64,000 nucleotides of DNA from Chlorogloeopsis sp038404745 (GTDB taxonomy: Bacteria; Cyanobacteriota; Cyanobacteriia; Cyanobacteriales; Nostocaceae): contig NZ_JAYKTT020000053.1 of NCBI RefSeq assembly GCF_038404745.2, positions 1-64,000 on the forward strand, read 5' to 3'. Of the stretch, positions 1-8,304 are shown one piece after another. Position 1 is the first letter of the stretch. Each line of letters begins with the position of its first letter. The notes below the pieces were generated by a model. It worked only from the letters and a program-made list of their open reading frames with translations, did no database searches and was not told the origin of the DNA. The position numbers and the translations under genes are program-made.

Positions 1-38
1 CGTTAAATAAATATCTTTGAATGGAAAGAGAATAAATT

Positions 39-1202
39 TTAATTTTGAATTGCAAGCTCCTTTTCTACCTGAATTTGCAGCAATTCACACGCAGCATCCA
101 CTACAGACTCAGGCGTTACAAGACTTAGACATTGATGATGTCCTTCAGGGCAGATACTTTTGTAGCAATATTTGCAAGGTACATCGTGGAATAGCACCCG
201 ATTGGGAATACCCCAGGGAGTATGCTGAGGGTTAGTTAGAGCGTACAAATCAACAACTGGTGTACCAACAGCAGCAGCAATGTGGACGGGGCCAGTATTA
301 TTAGAAATTAGTAGGGAAGAAAGTTGCAATAGTGCTGCCAGTTCACTTAGGTTTAGGCATCCCACAAGTGAATGAACAGCAGCAGATTTTACAGATAAAT
401 CATTATTTACAGCAATTTTCTGACAGAAACCTTTAGCGATCGCATCCGTTGCCATCATTGCCTTTTCAATTTCTGCCACCAATTCTTGCTCTGATTCAGT
501 ACCAGTGAAAACAACTTGCATACCCATATCCAGAAGTAATGTTCTGGCAACCAGAGCAAATTTTTCTGGCGGATAGCGTCGTGAAGCAGCAGTCGCACCA
601 GGATGAATCACAATTAAAGGACGCTGTTTATCAATGCTTAAGTTTTGGAGAATGCCCTCCACTACTGCCAAAGCTTCGTTTGGGACACGCAAAGACAATC
701 TTTCATCATCTGTATAGCAGCCGATTGTGCCAACCAAATCCAGTTGACGCTGCACCTCATGACGCACAAACTTTTCCGGTTCTGGATCTTTTACCCAATC
801 TGTTAGCAACTGATACGGATTTTCATGGCAGTGAGCTAACCGCAGAGGAATATCCGCCATGTAGCACAAAAATGCTGAGGGTAAAGGATTTTGACTATAT
901 ACCGTGAAAATGATAGCACCATCGAAGTTTAAAAGCCGTAAATGTTCAGCCATTTCATACTCAGGACGGCTATTTAATCGCGGTGCTGTTGCTTTTAACC
1001 AAGGTGCATCGTAAACCATCACTTCATCAATTTCTGGCACAAGTGAGGCAGCGGCTACACCCGCAGAGGAAGTTAGCAGCGTAATTCGACGGCGAGGATT
1101 TGATGCTTTCAACGCGCGGATTGCTGGTGTAGTCATCAGGACATCGCCAATTGTGTCCAGTCTGATGCATAGAATATTTTCAGCAGATTCCCAGGTAGTC
1201 AT
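39..1202 (-). CDS. Glycosyltransferase family 9 (heptosyltransferase-like)
   Basis: Likely transfers a heptose or similar sugar from an ADP-sugar to a surface glycan at the inner membrane. The N-terminus IRLDTIGDVLMTTPAIRAL is the typical GT9 start. The C-terminal half has the second Rossmann domain with VIHPGATAASRRYPPEKF, TGTESE and the nucleotide-sugar motif ISNNTGPVHIAAAVGTPVV. I place the start at the Met before TTWESAENILCIRLD (387 aa). The open frame continues 32 codons further upstream, but that part is not GT9-like and comes from intergenic repeat DNA. It is the last gene of the minus-strand heptose operon, 118 bp after HldE. The acceptor is unknown. Confidence 0.85.
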   Translation of the reverse strand: MTTWESAENILCIRLDTIGDVLMTTPAIRALKASNPRRRITLLTSSAGVAAASLVPEIDEVMVYDAPWLKATAPRLNSRPEYEMAEHLRLLNFDGAIIFTVYSQNPLPSAFLCYMADIPLRLAHCHENPYQLLTDWVKDPEPEKFVRHEVQRQLDLVGTIGCYTDDERLSLRVPNEALAVVEGILQNLSIDKQRPLIVIHPGATAASRRYPPEKFALVARTLLLDMGMQVVFTGTESEQELVAEIEKAMMATDAIAKGFCQKIAVNNDLSVKSAAVHSLVGCLNLSELAALLQLSSLLISNNTGPVHIAAAVGTPVVDLYALTNPQHTPWGIPNRVLFHDVPCKYCYKSICPEGHHQCLSLVTPESVVDAACELLQIQVEKELAIQN

Positions 1203-1320
1203 TTGTTGTAACAATTTTGGATTTACGCTTGATGTAAATTGAAGTTGTGAAAAAGATGATGTTTTAGAAATCGACCACCGATGCACACAGATGGACACAG
1301 ATAGACAGAATTCTCTTTAA

Positions 1321-2961
1321 CTAATCCCCAATCCCTTTTCCAACTAGTTCACGGATGCGCTCAATTATGCGAGTAGTGGAACGGTTTTCTACAAACGGCA
1401 GCAATCTTACCTCTCCACCCAACTGTTCTACTAAAGGTGCTTCTGGTAATGTTTCTTTGGTATAGTTACCACCTTTGACAAAGACGTCGGGGCGAACTAT
1501 ACGAATTAAATTGCTAGGAGTATCTTCTTCAAAGGCTATTAGATGATCGACACAACCGAGTCCACTCAGAACTTGAATGCGGTCTTCTAAAGTATTAATG
1601 GGGCGACTTGAACCTTTTAGACGTCGGATACTGTTATCGGAATTCAAGCCAACAATCAAGATATCGCCTAATGCCTTAGCGTAATTGAGATAGGAAACGT
1701 GTCCGGCATGGAGAATGTCAAAGCAACCGTTTGTGAAAACAATTTTGCGTCCTGCTTTGCGGTAAGAGGTAACAAGGGCAAGGAGTTGGTTGAGATCCGA
1801 AATGTATTTTTGGGGTGACATTTCTGAAGACGCGGCTTCAAGGACGCGAGGAGATTGTATTGAAAAATTCCCCGTGTCTGCGTGTCCCCGTGTCCCCGTG
1901 TCCTTTTCTTCCCCCGTCTCTCCATTCAAGAGAAATTCCCGTAATTCTTCGGCAGAACAGACGCTTGTACCGTCTTTTCCTACAACTACAGCAGCAGCAG
2001 TGGCAGCGAAATCGGCTGCTAGTGGTGTTGCAGCACCAACAGCAAGGGCAAGGGTGAGGGCGCTAACAAATGTATCTCCAGCACCTGCGGTACGAGATTG
2101 AATTGTCGGTTGGGTATAGGTGCGATGGGGTTGTGAACCTCTCTCAAAAATAATTCCACCTTCAGCATCTAAGGTGACGGCAGCAATTGTTGCTCCTGTA
2201 AGTTCGAGTATCCGATCGCCATAAGGTAAGATTTGCTCAACACGCGATTTGACGCTCTGATTACCCGCTTTTAGAGGAGGAATATTCAGCAGTTTCAAAA
2301 CCTGCTCATAATTTGGTTTAACTGCGGTAGTACCAATATGACGATAAGCTGCAAGATTTTTAGCATCAACAACTAAGACGTGGTTATGGCGTGCCTGGAG
2401 TTGAGATAATTTATCAATCACCCTTTCGGTTAAAATTCCATAGCCGTAATCTGACACGATCGCTGCATCACATTCTGGATATCTACGCTCAAGTTCGTCT
2501 ATCAACGCTTGTTCAGCATATTCATCAATAGCATCTGTTGTACCAGAATCAAATCTTACTAGTATTTGTGAAGACGCCATCACCCTTTGTTTAGCCAGAG
2601 TTTGCCTGCCTGACTGTACTATTAGGTGTTTTGAGGGAACGCTGCGCCGTGAGAGTGCTTGGCATAGCAAAGAACCCTCGCCATCATCTCCAATCGCTGA
2701 TATAAATGTTACTTTTCCACCCAGACTGCGGACATTAACAGCTGTATTAGCCGCTCCACCTGGAACATACTCGCTATTGGTAACAGTAACAACTGGCACC
2801 GGAGCTTCTCGACAAAGGCGATCGCTAAATCCTTCTAGATAGCAATCAAGAATCGCGTCACCGATAACAATGATATTTAAATTAGTAACTGCATCCAGTA
2901 AAGAATTTAAATGCGCTGTGGAGAATGCAGAATGCTGAAAATTAAAAACATGATGCTTCAT
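1321..2961 (-). CDS. hldE: Bifunctional heptose-7-P kinase / heptose-1-P adenylyltransferase HldE
   Basis: Performs two steps of ADP-heptose synthesis: phosphorylation of D-glycero-beta-D-manno-heptose 7-phosphate at C1, and later ADP transfer to the 1-phosphate. The PfkB/ribokinase-type kinase (about residues 20-345) shows GGAANTAVNVRSLGG and the catalytic motif AGAGDTF near residue 292. The nucleotidyltransferase (about 390-546) shows FTNGCFDILHAGHVSYL near residue 405 and GLNSDNSIRRLKG. The interdomain linker (about 345-388) contains a peptide rich in D-T-G-R-H encoded by a GGGGACACG-type repeat (+ strand 1875-1925), so the linker is probably longer than the family norm. The stop is 3 bp before the end of the gmhB frame on the same strand, which implies cotranscription. 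Confidence 0.93.
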   Translation of the reverse strand: MKHHVFNFQHSAFSTAHLNSLLDAVTNLNIIVIGDAILDCYLEGFSDRLCREAPVPVVTVTNSEYVPGGAANTAVNVRSLGGKVTFISAIGDDGEGSLLCQALSRRSVPSKHLIVQSGRQTLAKQRVMASSQILVRFDSGTTDAIDEYAEQALIDELERRYPECDAAIVSDYGYGILTERVIDKLSQLQARHNHVLVVDAKNLAAYRHIGTTAVKPNYEQVLKLLNIPPLKAGNQSVKSRVEQILPYGDRILELTGATIAAVTLDAEGGIIFERGSQPHRTYTQPTIQSRTAGAGDTFVSALTLALAVGAATPLAADFAATAAAVVVGKDGTSVCSAEELREFLLNGETGEEKDTGTRGHADTGNFSIQSPRVLEAASSEMSPQKYISDLNQLLALVTSYRKAGRKIVFTNGCFDILHAGHVSYLNYAKALGDILIVGLNSDNSIRRLKGSSRPINTLEDRIQVLSGLGCVDHLIAFEEDTPSNLIRIVRPDVFVKGGNYTKETLPEAPLVEQLGGEVRLLPFVENRSTTRIIERIRELVGKGIGD

Positions 2962-2964
2962 AAC

Positions 2965-3591
2965 TCATTTTTTGAGATTTCTTATAATCACTTGTGCTGC
3001 TGTTATCAAGTCAGCAACAGTGTAATGTGGGATTCGCATCCCAGACAGCAGCCATTCAGTCTCGTTGCCGTTGTCAATTAAAATCGTTTTACATCCAACC
3101 CGATTACCAGCTTCCACATCGTTGAGGATGTCACCGATAAACCAAGAATTTTGCAAATCAATATTGTGTTCGCAAGCTGCGCGTAAAATTAATCCTGGTT
3201 CTGGTTTGCGACAGTCGCAAGTAATTGCATATTCTGAAACCACGCCATCAGGATGATGGGGACAGTAGTAAAAACCATCCAGCGTAACTCCTTGCTCAGA
3301 AAAAAGTTTGAACAAATGCTCCTTAACCCCCACCAAGCCAGATTCTGGAAAATAACCCCGCGCAACACCTGACTGATTGCTAATGACAATCAATTTGTAT
3401 TCATGTGCTTGCAGTAGTTGCAATGCCTCAATTGCACCCTGCGTTAACTCGATCAAATCGGGGCTAACGTTGTATGGCACATCCTCAATCAGAGTTCCAT
3501 CTTTATCTAGAAAGACTGCTTTTGAAGGATAAAGTATTAAGGGTGAAGGCTGAAAAGATTTATTAGTCAGCTTTGGATATCTGTTGCTCAT
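2965..3591 (-). CDS. gmhB: D-glycero-D-manno-heptose 1,7-bisphosphate 7-phosphatase GmhB
   Basis: HAD-superfamily phosphatase that removes the 7-phosphate from heptose 1,7-bisphosphate between the two HldE steps. The nucleophile motif VFLDKDGTLIED is near residue 27. VISNQSGVARGYF, the zinc-binding cluster CPHHPDG...CDCRKPEPG and the final acidic motif WFIGDILNDVEAG follow. Start: I chose the internal ATG (MSNRYPKL, 208 aa) because AAGGTG lies about 8 nt before it; an ATG 11 codons upstream has no such site. It lies directly upstream of hldE, which fits the pathway order. Confidence 0.9.
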   Translation of the reverse strand: MSNRYPKLTNKSFQPSPLILYPSKAVFLDKDGTLIEDVPYNVSPDLIELTQGAIEALQLLQAHEYKLIVISNQSGVARGYFPESGLVGVKEHLFKLFSEQGVTLDGFYYCPHHPDGVVSEYAITCDCRKPEPGLILRAACEHNIDLQNSWFIGDILNDVEAGNRVGCKTILIDNGNETEWLLSGMRIPHYTVADLITAAQVIIRNLKK

Positions 3592-3643
3592 CTGTTTTTC
3601 ACCTTGTTTTACTTCATCCTTCATACTTCAAACTTCATCCTTC

Positions 3644-4369
3644 CTACGGCCAAGATCCCTCAGCCATTGGCAAAACCATCATTTCGGGGATCACTGTTCC
3701 TTCTGGTGTTGATAGTAAAAAGCGAATGGTTGCGGCAACATTTTTCGGATCTTGCAACTTAGTGAGATCAATATCTGGGAATCGATCTAGCAAAAATGGT
3801 GTTTGCATACCACCAGCAACTAAGGCTGTAACTTTGATGTTATAAGGACGTGCCTCTACGTGCAAAGCGTAACTAAAGCCCAAAAGCCCCCATTTGCTGG
3901 CATGATAAGCGGAAGCATTAGCCCAAGCACGTTTTGCTGCTGTGGAAGATATATTAATAATGTGACCGCTACCTTGTTCTTTCATCACAGGTAAAGCGAA
4001 CTTGGACAGGATAAAAGGAGCACGGAGGTTGACCGCAATAATTCTGTCCCAATCTTGAATCGAAAGCTCTTCAATCGATACAGTTACATCCGTTCCTGCA
4101 TTGTTAATCAAAGCATCCAAGCGCCCGTACTGGGAGACAATTTTATTGATGGCGGTTTCTGCTTGCACTTCATCAGTGACATCTATTACCAATGGCATTG
4201 CTTGCAAATTATTTGCTTGAATTTCGCCAGCTACTTTTTGTGCCAATTCGTCTCGAATATCAGCAACCACAACACTCGCACCAGCTGAAGCTAAAGTGTG
4301 ACATACAGCTTCACCTAATCCGCGCCCGCCTCCAGTTACCAATACCACTTTGTTTTTGAGTTCTTCCAT
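3644..4369 (-). CDS. Short-chain dehydrogenase/reductase (classical SDR)
   Basis: NAD(P)-dependent oxidoreductase of about 241 aa with the full classical SDR set: the Rossmann motif TGGGRGLGEAV, NNAG (followed by TD), the catalytic Ser in INISSTAAKR, and the YHASK Tyr-Lys pair. Start chosen at MEELKNKVVLVTGG because AAAGGA lies about 9 nt upstream; the longer frame runs into repeat DNA. It sits inside the heptose operon between gmhB and the GT4-GmhA fusion, so it probably modifies a sugar or glycan precursor. It is not HldD: it lacks the extended-SDR layout of ADP-heptose epimerase. Substrate unknown. Confidence 0.85.
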   Translation of the reverse strand: MEELKNKVVLVTGGGRGLGEAVCHTLASAGASVVVADIRDELAQKVAGEIQANNLQAMPLVIDVTDEVQAETAINKIVSQYGRLDALINNAGTDVTVSIEELSIQDWDRIIAVNLRAPFILSKFALPVMKEQGSGHIINISSTAAKRAWANASAYHASKWGLLGFSYALHVEARPYNIKVTALVAGGMQTPFLLDRFPDIDLTKLQDPKNVAATIRFLLSTPEGTVIPEMMVLPMAEGSWP

Positions 4370-4398
4370 AGTTATTTTTCCTTTGTTGTAATTAGATT

Positions 4399-4578
4399 GG
4401 TTAGTAGGGGAGCCAGTGCGTTGCGGAGAGAAGTCTGAGCGGCGGCTTCCGCCGCTCAGAACTTCGGAGGGTTTCCCCCGTTGTAGCAACTGGCGTGCGG
4501 GTTTTGCTGATTATCTTTAGGTTGAAACAGATAATTTATCTTTATAAACCTGCCTGTACAGTGGTTAGTAGTTAGTGG
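4399..4578. repeat. Dispersed TAGGGG...CCTGTACAG repeat element
   Basis: Intergenic element framed by GTTAGTAGGGGAGCC on the left and CCTGCCTGTACAGTGGTTAG on the right, with an internal hairpin (GAGCGGCGGCTTCCGCCGCTC). Related copies lie at 13657-13795, 22085-22155, 27153-27222 and 50837-50903. It is a short non-autonomous repeat with no coding capacity. Confidence 0.7.
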
Positions 4579-6701
4579 TTTATTACTCCCCTTGTCTCCT
4601 TGTCCCCGTGTCCCCTTGTCTCCCCCTCTCCCACTTGCTCCTCAACCAATTCACATAAAATATGCAGTACAAGGTGTTGTACCTCTTGGATGCGTTGGGT
4701 ATCGGTTGCAGGAACGACGACTGCTAAATCTGCTAATGAAAGCAATTCGCCACCATCGCCGCCCAATAAGGCAATAGAGTTAATGTGAGCAGCACGTGCA
4801 GTTTTGAATGCTTCTATTAGATTGCGCGATCGCCCAGTTGTACTAATCCCAATTAACAAATCTCCTGGTTGGGCAAAAGTTTCTACTTGCCGAGAAAAGA
4901 CATATTCGTATCCGACATCATTTGCCCAAGCACTCAAAAAAGATGAATCTGCTGTCAGCGCCATTACGGGAAGCCCCGGACGTTGGGAGCAGCGAAATTT
5001 ACCAACAAATTCTGCGGCAAAGTGTTGAGCATCTGCTGCACTTCCACCATTGCCACATACCAGCACCTTACCACCCAAAGCAAAACAAGTGCTAATTGCT
5101 GCTGCTGCCTCAACAATTGCAGGTGCAAGAGTTTGTCGGGATTTTTCTAGTGCAGAAATCGCAGCTGTAAAGCTGTCATCTATAAGGGTAGAGGGTGAGG
5201 GAGAGTGGGGGAGTGGATGAGTAGGTGAGGGGGAGGGGGAGATGGGATAGATGGGGGAGAAAGTAGAGATGCGAAATTTCGCGTTTCTACTTTTTTCATC
5301 TGTTGGGGAGATTGTCAAAAATCTACACTCTTTGGCAGTGGTGGTTAAGTGTTCTGTTTGAGGGTACGAACCGTAAGGAACTTTTTGCAAGATTTCCTCG
5401 CTAATTTTTATGCTTGTCTGCTTGTAGCGTTTTACTGTAGTTAGAACTTCCTCATACAAAGCGGCAACAGCACTTGTTACCTGTTTCCAAGTAAATTTCT
5501 GATGAACGCGTTGTATTGCCTGATGACTCAAGCAATCAAGTATTTGAGGATTTTTGTAGAGGTAAGTAATTCGTTCGGCAATGGCATCAGGATTATTTGG
5601 TGGTACAAGATACCCTGTTTCACCATCTTTGACTGTAAATTTAATACCACCGACATTGGAACCAATCACAGGCGTTCCACAAGCCATTGCCTCTACAGGC
5701 GTAATCCCAAATGGTTCATACAAAGGCGTTGTAATAAATACATCCGCTGCACTGTAATAATATTTCAATACTTCTCGCTGACGGCGTCCAACAAAAGTCA
5801 CTTGCGACTCAACACCTTCTTGACAAGCTATAGCCTGCAAACGAGCGATTTCAGGCGTGAGGCGAGGATCTGGTTGTTCTGATTCACCCCCGACAATCAA
5901 TAGTCTTGCTTGGATGCGATCCTGTCTGAGCAAACATCCGAAGGCACGAATCACTGTATCGACACCTTTACGCGGCACTAAACGCCCCAATTGAAGGATG
6001 AGATTTTCATCAATTGGTAAACCAAGCTTCTGACGGGCTGTGGTTTTTTCTACTTGCCAAAATTCAGCCGTATCAAAGCCACAGGGAATGATTGTGATTT
6101 TCTCTTGGTTGGCATTGTAAAGACGCAATAGATCTTGTTCATCTTGGGGACATTCTGCGATGATGCGATCGGCTTCTGCTACAATGCGATCTTCAATGGT
6201 AAAACGGCGATCGGGAAATTCATCGGCATCACCTTGCCAAAAGCGACGCACTCTACCGAGAGCATGAAACGTGACAACAAAAGGTATGCCTAAAGCCTGC
6301 TTGATATCTGCTGCCACCATTGCTGACATCCAGAAATTTGCATGGATTAAGTCATATTTTGGTCTGTGCAAACTGCCGATTTCGTCAAAGCTGTGAGCAG
6401 GATTTTGACAAAAATTCAGAATATAAGCCGTAAATTCTTCCATATACGGCAGTATGTCTTCTTTTCGCACATATTTGGCAGGGCCAGCACCCACATTAAT
6501 AATCCGAACGCCATCCATCCATTGGATGATTTCTGGCAATTCGTCGTTATCTCGTCTAGTAAAAACATCAACTTTGTAGCCAAAGGCAGCTAGATGTTTT
6601 GCTAACTGTCCTACATACACATTTTGTCCACCGCTATCTACACCCCCGAAGGTGCCAAGGGGTGAGGCGTGTTCGCTAATTAGGGCAATGCATTTAGTCA
6701 T
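4572..6701 (-). CDS. GT4 glycosyltransferase fused to phosphoheptose isomerase (GmhA domain)
   Basis: A 709-aa two-domain protein. Residues 1 to about 430 are a GT4 glycosyltransferase: a sucrose-synthase-like start with GGVDSGGQNVYVGQLA, then QLGRLVPRKGVDTVIRAF and EPFGITPVEAMACGTPVIGS. Residues about 505-695 are a SIS-fold sedoheptulose-7-phosphate isomerase (GmhA): CGNGGSAADAQHFAAEFVGK, ISTTGRSRN and EVQHLVLHILCELVE. GmhA makes D-glycero-D-manno-heptose 7-phosphate, the HldE substrate, so the fusion links precursor synthesis to a transferase. The linker at about 475-504 is Pro/Ser-rich and is encoded by a low-complexity purine repeat (5190-5262). The last 17 or so residues derive from a GGGGACACG-type repeat. 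The SIS domain is nearly full length. Separate proteins are the more usual arrangement. Confidence 0.88.
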   Translation of the reverse strand: MTKCIALISEHASPLGTFGGVDSGGQNVYVGQLAKHLAAFGYKVDVFTRRDNDELPEIIQWMDGVRIINVGAGPAKYVRKEDILPYMEEFTAYILNFCQNPAHSFDEIGSLHRPKYDLIHANFWMSAMVAADIKQALGIPFVVTFHALGRVRRFWQGDADEFPDRRFTIEDRIVAEADRIIAECPQDEQDLLRLYNANQEKITIIPCGFDTAEFWQVEKTTARQKLGLPIDENLILQLGRLVPRKGVDTVIRAFGCLLRQDRIQARLLIVGGESEQPDPRLTPEIARLQAIACQEGVESQVTFVGRRQREVLKYYYSAADVFITTPLYEPFGITPVEAMACGTPVIGSNVGGIKFTVKDGETGYLVPPNNPDAIAERITYLYKNPQILDCLSHQAIQRVHQKFTWKQVTSAVAALYEEVLTTVKRYKQTSIKISEEILQKVPYGSYPQTEHLTTTAKECRFLTISPTDEKSRNAKFRISTFSPIYPISPSPSPTHPLPHSPSPSTLIDDSFTAAISALEKSRQTLAPAIVEAAAAISTCFALGGKVLVCGNGGSAADAQHFAAEFVGKFRCSQRPGLPVMALTADSSFLSAWANDVGYEYVFSRQVETFAQPGDLLIGISTTGRSRNLIEAFKTARAAHINSIALLGGDGGELLSLADLAVVVPATDTQRIQEVQHLVLHILCELVEEQVGEGETRGHGDKETRGVINH

Positions 6702-6725
6702 TAGTTAACAGTTATCAGTTATCAG

Positions 6726-7688
6726 TTATTGGAGAAGAACATTCATACCAATGACAGATTTGAAGGTTTTATCCCAATCGTTGATAAAGCGTTGGATATT
6801 AAAGCGTTTTTGTGCTGTTTGTGTTGCGCCTTGACTGAGATTTTGAGCGTGGTTTTGATTGCTTAAAAGCAGGCGCATTCTGAAAATCAGGTTTTCTAAA
6901 TTCGTATCTACGTAACCCGAAACTCCGTTTTCTACTACCGTTGCCATTTCTGTAGTTGCCAGTCCAATGATTGGTAAGCCCACCATCATTGCCTCGCATA
7001 CGGCAAGTCCAAGGCTGGTGTAGCGGATAGGGTTAAAGAAAAAGCGGTAACGTGAGGCAAATGCTGGCAGTTGGTGATGGGGAATCTCGCCGAGTCCATC
7101 CAGTTCTTCTGAACCCATGCCCACCAAGTCTAAAGGAACTTCTCGGCGAATGCGGGCAAATACATCAGCACCCAAACGACGACCACGCGATCGCAAACCA
7201 TTCACTACTACCAGTCCTTTTTCTAACTCTCCTGTGTAGCGAATACCTTCAGGTACAATTACACCATGTTCAATCACACAAGTAGGAGTGCAACCGTTAT
7301 CCCACATTAACTGGTTGAAATGCGTGACATGAACTAGCAATATATTTGGATCGTCTACGATGTGGCGTGTGTTGGTTGGATTTTCTCGTGGGGGATCGTG
7401 TTCTAGATAGATTCTGGGCAGTTGTCGCTGGGACTCAGAAAGAATCTCATACTGGTCTTCTAGATAATTTCGCTGAGACTGAAACAAAATACAGTCGAAG
7501 TTAAGGTTTTTGACTTCAGATGCCGGAAGATCATAAATATTATCTGACCAAGGCAAACCACCCAAACGGCCACCGTAACCTTCAGGTCGTTCTGGTTTAA
7601 CAGGCAGGTAAAATTGATGCTGACTTTGGGTGAGGTAGTAAAGATAGCTGCCGTGAATATGCCAGGTAAGGATACGTAATGGTCGCAT
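6726..7688 (-). CDS. Glycosyltransferase (GT4-like, GT-B fold)
   Basis: 320-aa predicted glycosyltransferase. The N-terminal Rossmann half begins RPLRILTWHIHGSYLYYLTQ. The C-terminal half carries VVNGLRSRGRRLGADVF and the donor-binding segment TSLGLAVCEAMMVGLPIIGL, typical of GT4 enzymes that use nucleotide sugars. It is the upstream neighbour of the GT4-GmhA fusion on the same strand, 24 bp apart, and so probably belongs to the same transcript. Donor and acceptor are not predictable. No signal peptide or membrane helix is seen, consistent with a cytoplasmic or peripheral enzyme. Confidence 0.82.
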   Translation of the reverse strand: MRPLRILTWHIHGSYLYYLTQSQHQFYLPVKPERPEGYGGRLGGLPWSDNIYDLPASEVKNLNFDCILFQSQRNYLEDQYEILSESQRQLPRIYLEHDPPRENPTNTRHIVDDPNILLVHVTHFNQLMWDNGCTPTCVIEHGVIVPEGIRYTGELEKGLVVVNGLRSRGRRLGADVFARIRREVPLDLVGMGSEELDGLGEIPHHQLPAFASRYRFFFNPIRYTSLGLAVCEAMMVGLPIIGLATTEMATVVENGVSGYVDTNLENLIFRMRLLLSNQNHAQNLSQGATQTAQKRFNIQRFINDWDKTFKSVIGMNVLLQ

Positions 7689-7836
7689 GGTTAAGTGAAG
7701 GGCTAGGGACTAGGGGCTAGGAGCTAGGAAAGAAGCACCAAGAGCAGAGGAGTAGAGGGGCAACAGGGGAGAGTGAGGGAGCGAGGGAGCGAGAGAATAA
7801 GAGTAAATACCCTCGTACCTTCCCTCTTTCATACCC

Positions 7837-8304
7837 TCACTCCTTCTGGGTGTCTCCTTGTCCCCGCGTCCCCGTGTCCTTTTCATTCCCCGTTGGTTTG
7901 ACACAATGAGAAAGAACGCTGCCACCGAATTCTTGTGACTGACCGATGCGAATGGGAATTCCTGCTAGATAGCAAATGTAAGCTAGAGGATAAGGAGATT
8001 CGCTGGGATTGGTAAAAATTACAGATGCATCAAAAGCAAATTGGCGAAGTTTAGCAATTAAAGTTAGTTCGCACTCGCTATTCCTAAATTTGTTGTCAGC
8101 ACCCTCGTATATCAATACGTCATCTATCCAAGGCAGCTGTAAACCTAATTCTTTGCCGCTGGGAGATACCATTAAAGTAATGGCTGCATCTGGTAGCAAT
8201 TGACGCAACTGCTGTAATACCGTAATTGTCAGCATTAAATCTTGCTGACTACTTACTTGCATCACCAATACTCGCCGTAGATTTTTACACAAGTCAAGTA
8301 ACAA
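7837..8304 (-). CDS. Truncated GT9 glycosyltransferase (N-terminal half only)
   Basis: 155-aa product that matches only the acceptor-binding N-terminal half of a GT9 enzyme (RRVLVMQVSSQQDLMLTITVL, then LAYICYLAGIPIRIGQSQEFGG). GT9 proteins are normally about 330-400 aa. Here the second Rossmann domain with the HPGA and NDTGxxHLA motifs is absent. The reading frame ends in a peptide NEKDTGTRGQGDTQKE encoded by a GGGGACACG-type repeat, followed by purine-rich repeats to 7700. The start is uncertain: TTG at 8304 overlaps the preceding GT9 gene by 11 bp, and internal GTG/ATG codons exist. It is probably a decayed gene, although a functional half-protein cannot be excluded. Confidence 0.6.
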   Translation of the reverse strand: MLLDLCKNLRRVLVMQVSSQQDLMLTITVLQQLRQLLPDAAITLMVSPSGKELGLQLPWIDDVLIYEGADNKFRNSECELTLIAKLRQFAFDASVIFTNPSESPYPLAYICYLAGIPIRIGQSQEFGGSVLSHCVKPTGNEKDTGTRGQGDTQKE

